NCBI GenBank assembly: GCA_036426205.1
Contig: CM071573.1
Span: 42,180,106 to 42,244,105, forward strand
Length of the DNA stretch: 64,000 bases
Reading direction: 5' to 3'
DNA from: Ascaphus truei
Taxonomy: Eukaryota; Chordata; Amphibia; Anura; Ascaphidae
The notes beneath the pieces were generated by a model. It had not been told where the DNA came from. It made no database searches and was given only the letters and a program-made list of their open reading frames with translations. Positions 63,918 through 64,000 of the stretch are shown in pieces (positions within the stretch are counted from its first letter, which is position 1; the number at the start of each line of letters is the position of its first letter). The translations under genes and the position numbers were made by a program.

Positions 63918-64000
63918 CTCCGCATTATTAAGACTGGTTATGTTATGGGACAATCGCCCAATTCAGTTAAGTTGAAAAAAAAAAGGAATTATGCTTTAAA

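Overview
This is vertebrate nuclear DNA, and the repeat content points to an amphibian, most likely a frog (species not determinable). Exons carry GT/AG splice sites, introns are large, and DIRS, Penelope-like, Tx1/L1-like, CR1- and L2-like retroelements sit among many hAT, mariner and piggyBac-type MITEs. Nothing here is prokaryotic.

Two protein genes are recognisable, tail to tail. At the left edge on the + strand are the last two coding exons of NRAP (1105-1254 and 2336-2428, AATAAA at 2495): a nebulin-family linker followed by a short C-terminus without an SH3 domain. On the - strand, 26646 down to 8282, is a complete 13-exon HABP2 gene (hyaluronan-binding protein 2, or factor VII-activating protease). 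All 13 exons were read by eye. Every junction keeps phase, giving a 553-residue protein: signal peptide, acidic Tyr-rich segment, three EGF domains, one kringle, a linker with a GR|IIGG activation site, and a trypsin domain with an intact His355/Asp406/Ser502 triad. NRAP and HABP2 are convergent neighbours in human too, so the pairing supports both calls.

The 5.8 kb between the genes holds several MITEs and a 1.65 kb inverted repeat with two 374-bp arms that are about 99% identical. HABP2 introns hold a hAT element with a perfect 8-bp target duplication that contains a large minisatellite (21916-23235), other hAT MITEs, LINE tails and small piggyBac-like MITEs.

From 26.8 kb to the end no host coding exon was found. 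By human synteny this is the gene-poor space between HABP2 and TCF7L2. It holds a decayed DIRS element just upstream of the HABP2 promoter, a Penelope-like GIY-YIG remnant, an L1-like 3' end, a CORE/MIR-type SINE, a LINE reverse-transcriptase fragment, a 1.77 kb mariner-type element with GC-rich cargo, a CR1-like 3' end, a Tx1-like ORF2 C-terminus and palindromic elements.

The most interesting pattern is a hammerhead-ribozyme-like module, CTGANGA - stem - GAAA - short palindrome - H. It recurs at least seven times on both strands, several times in the spacer of a large palindromic element and once just downstream of the Penelope-like endonuclease remnant. Three copies keep the full core.
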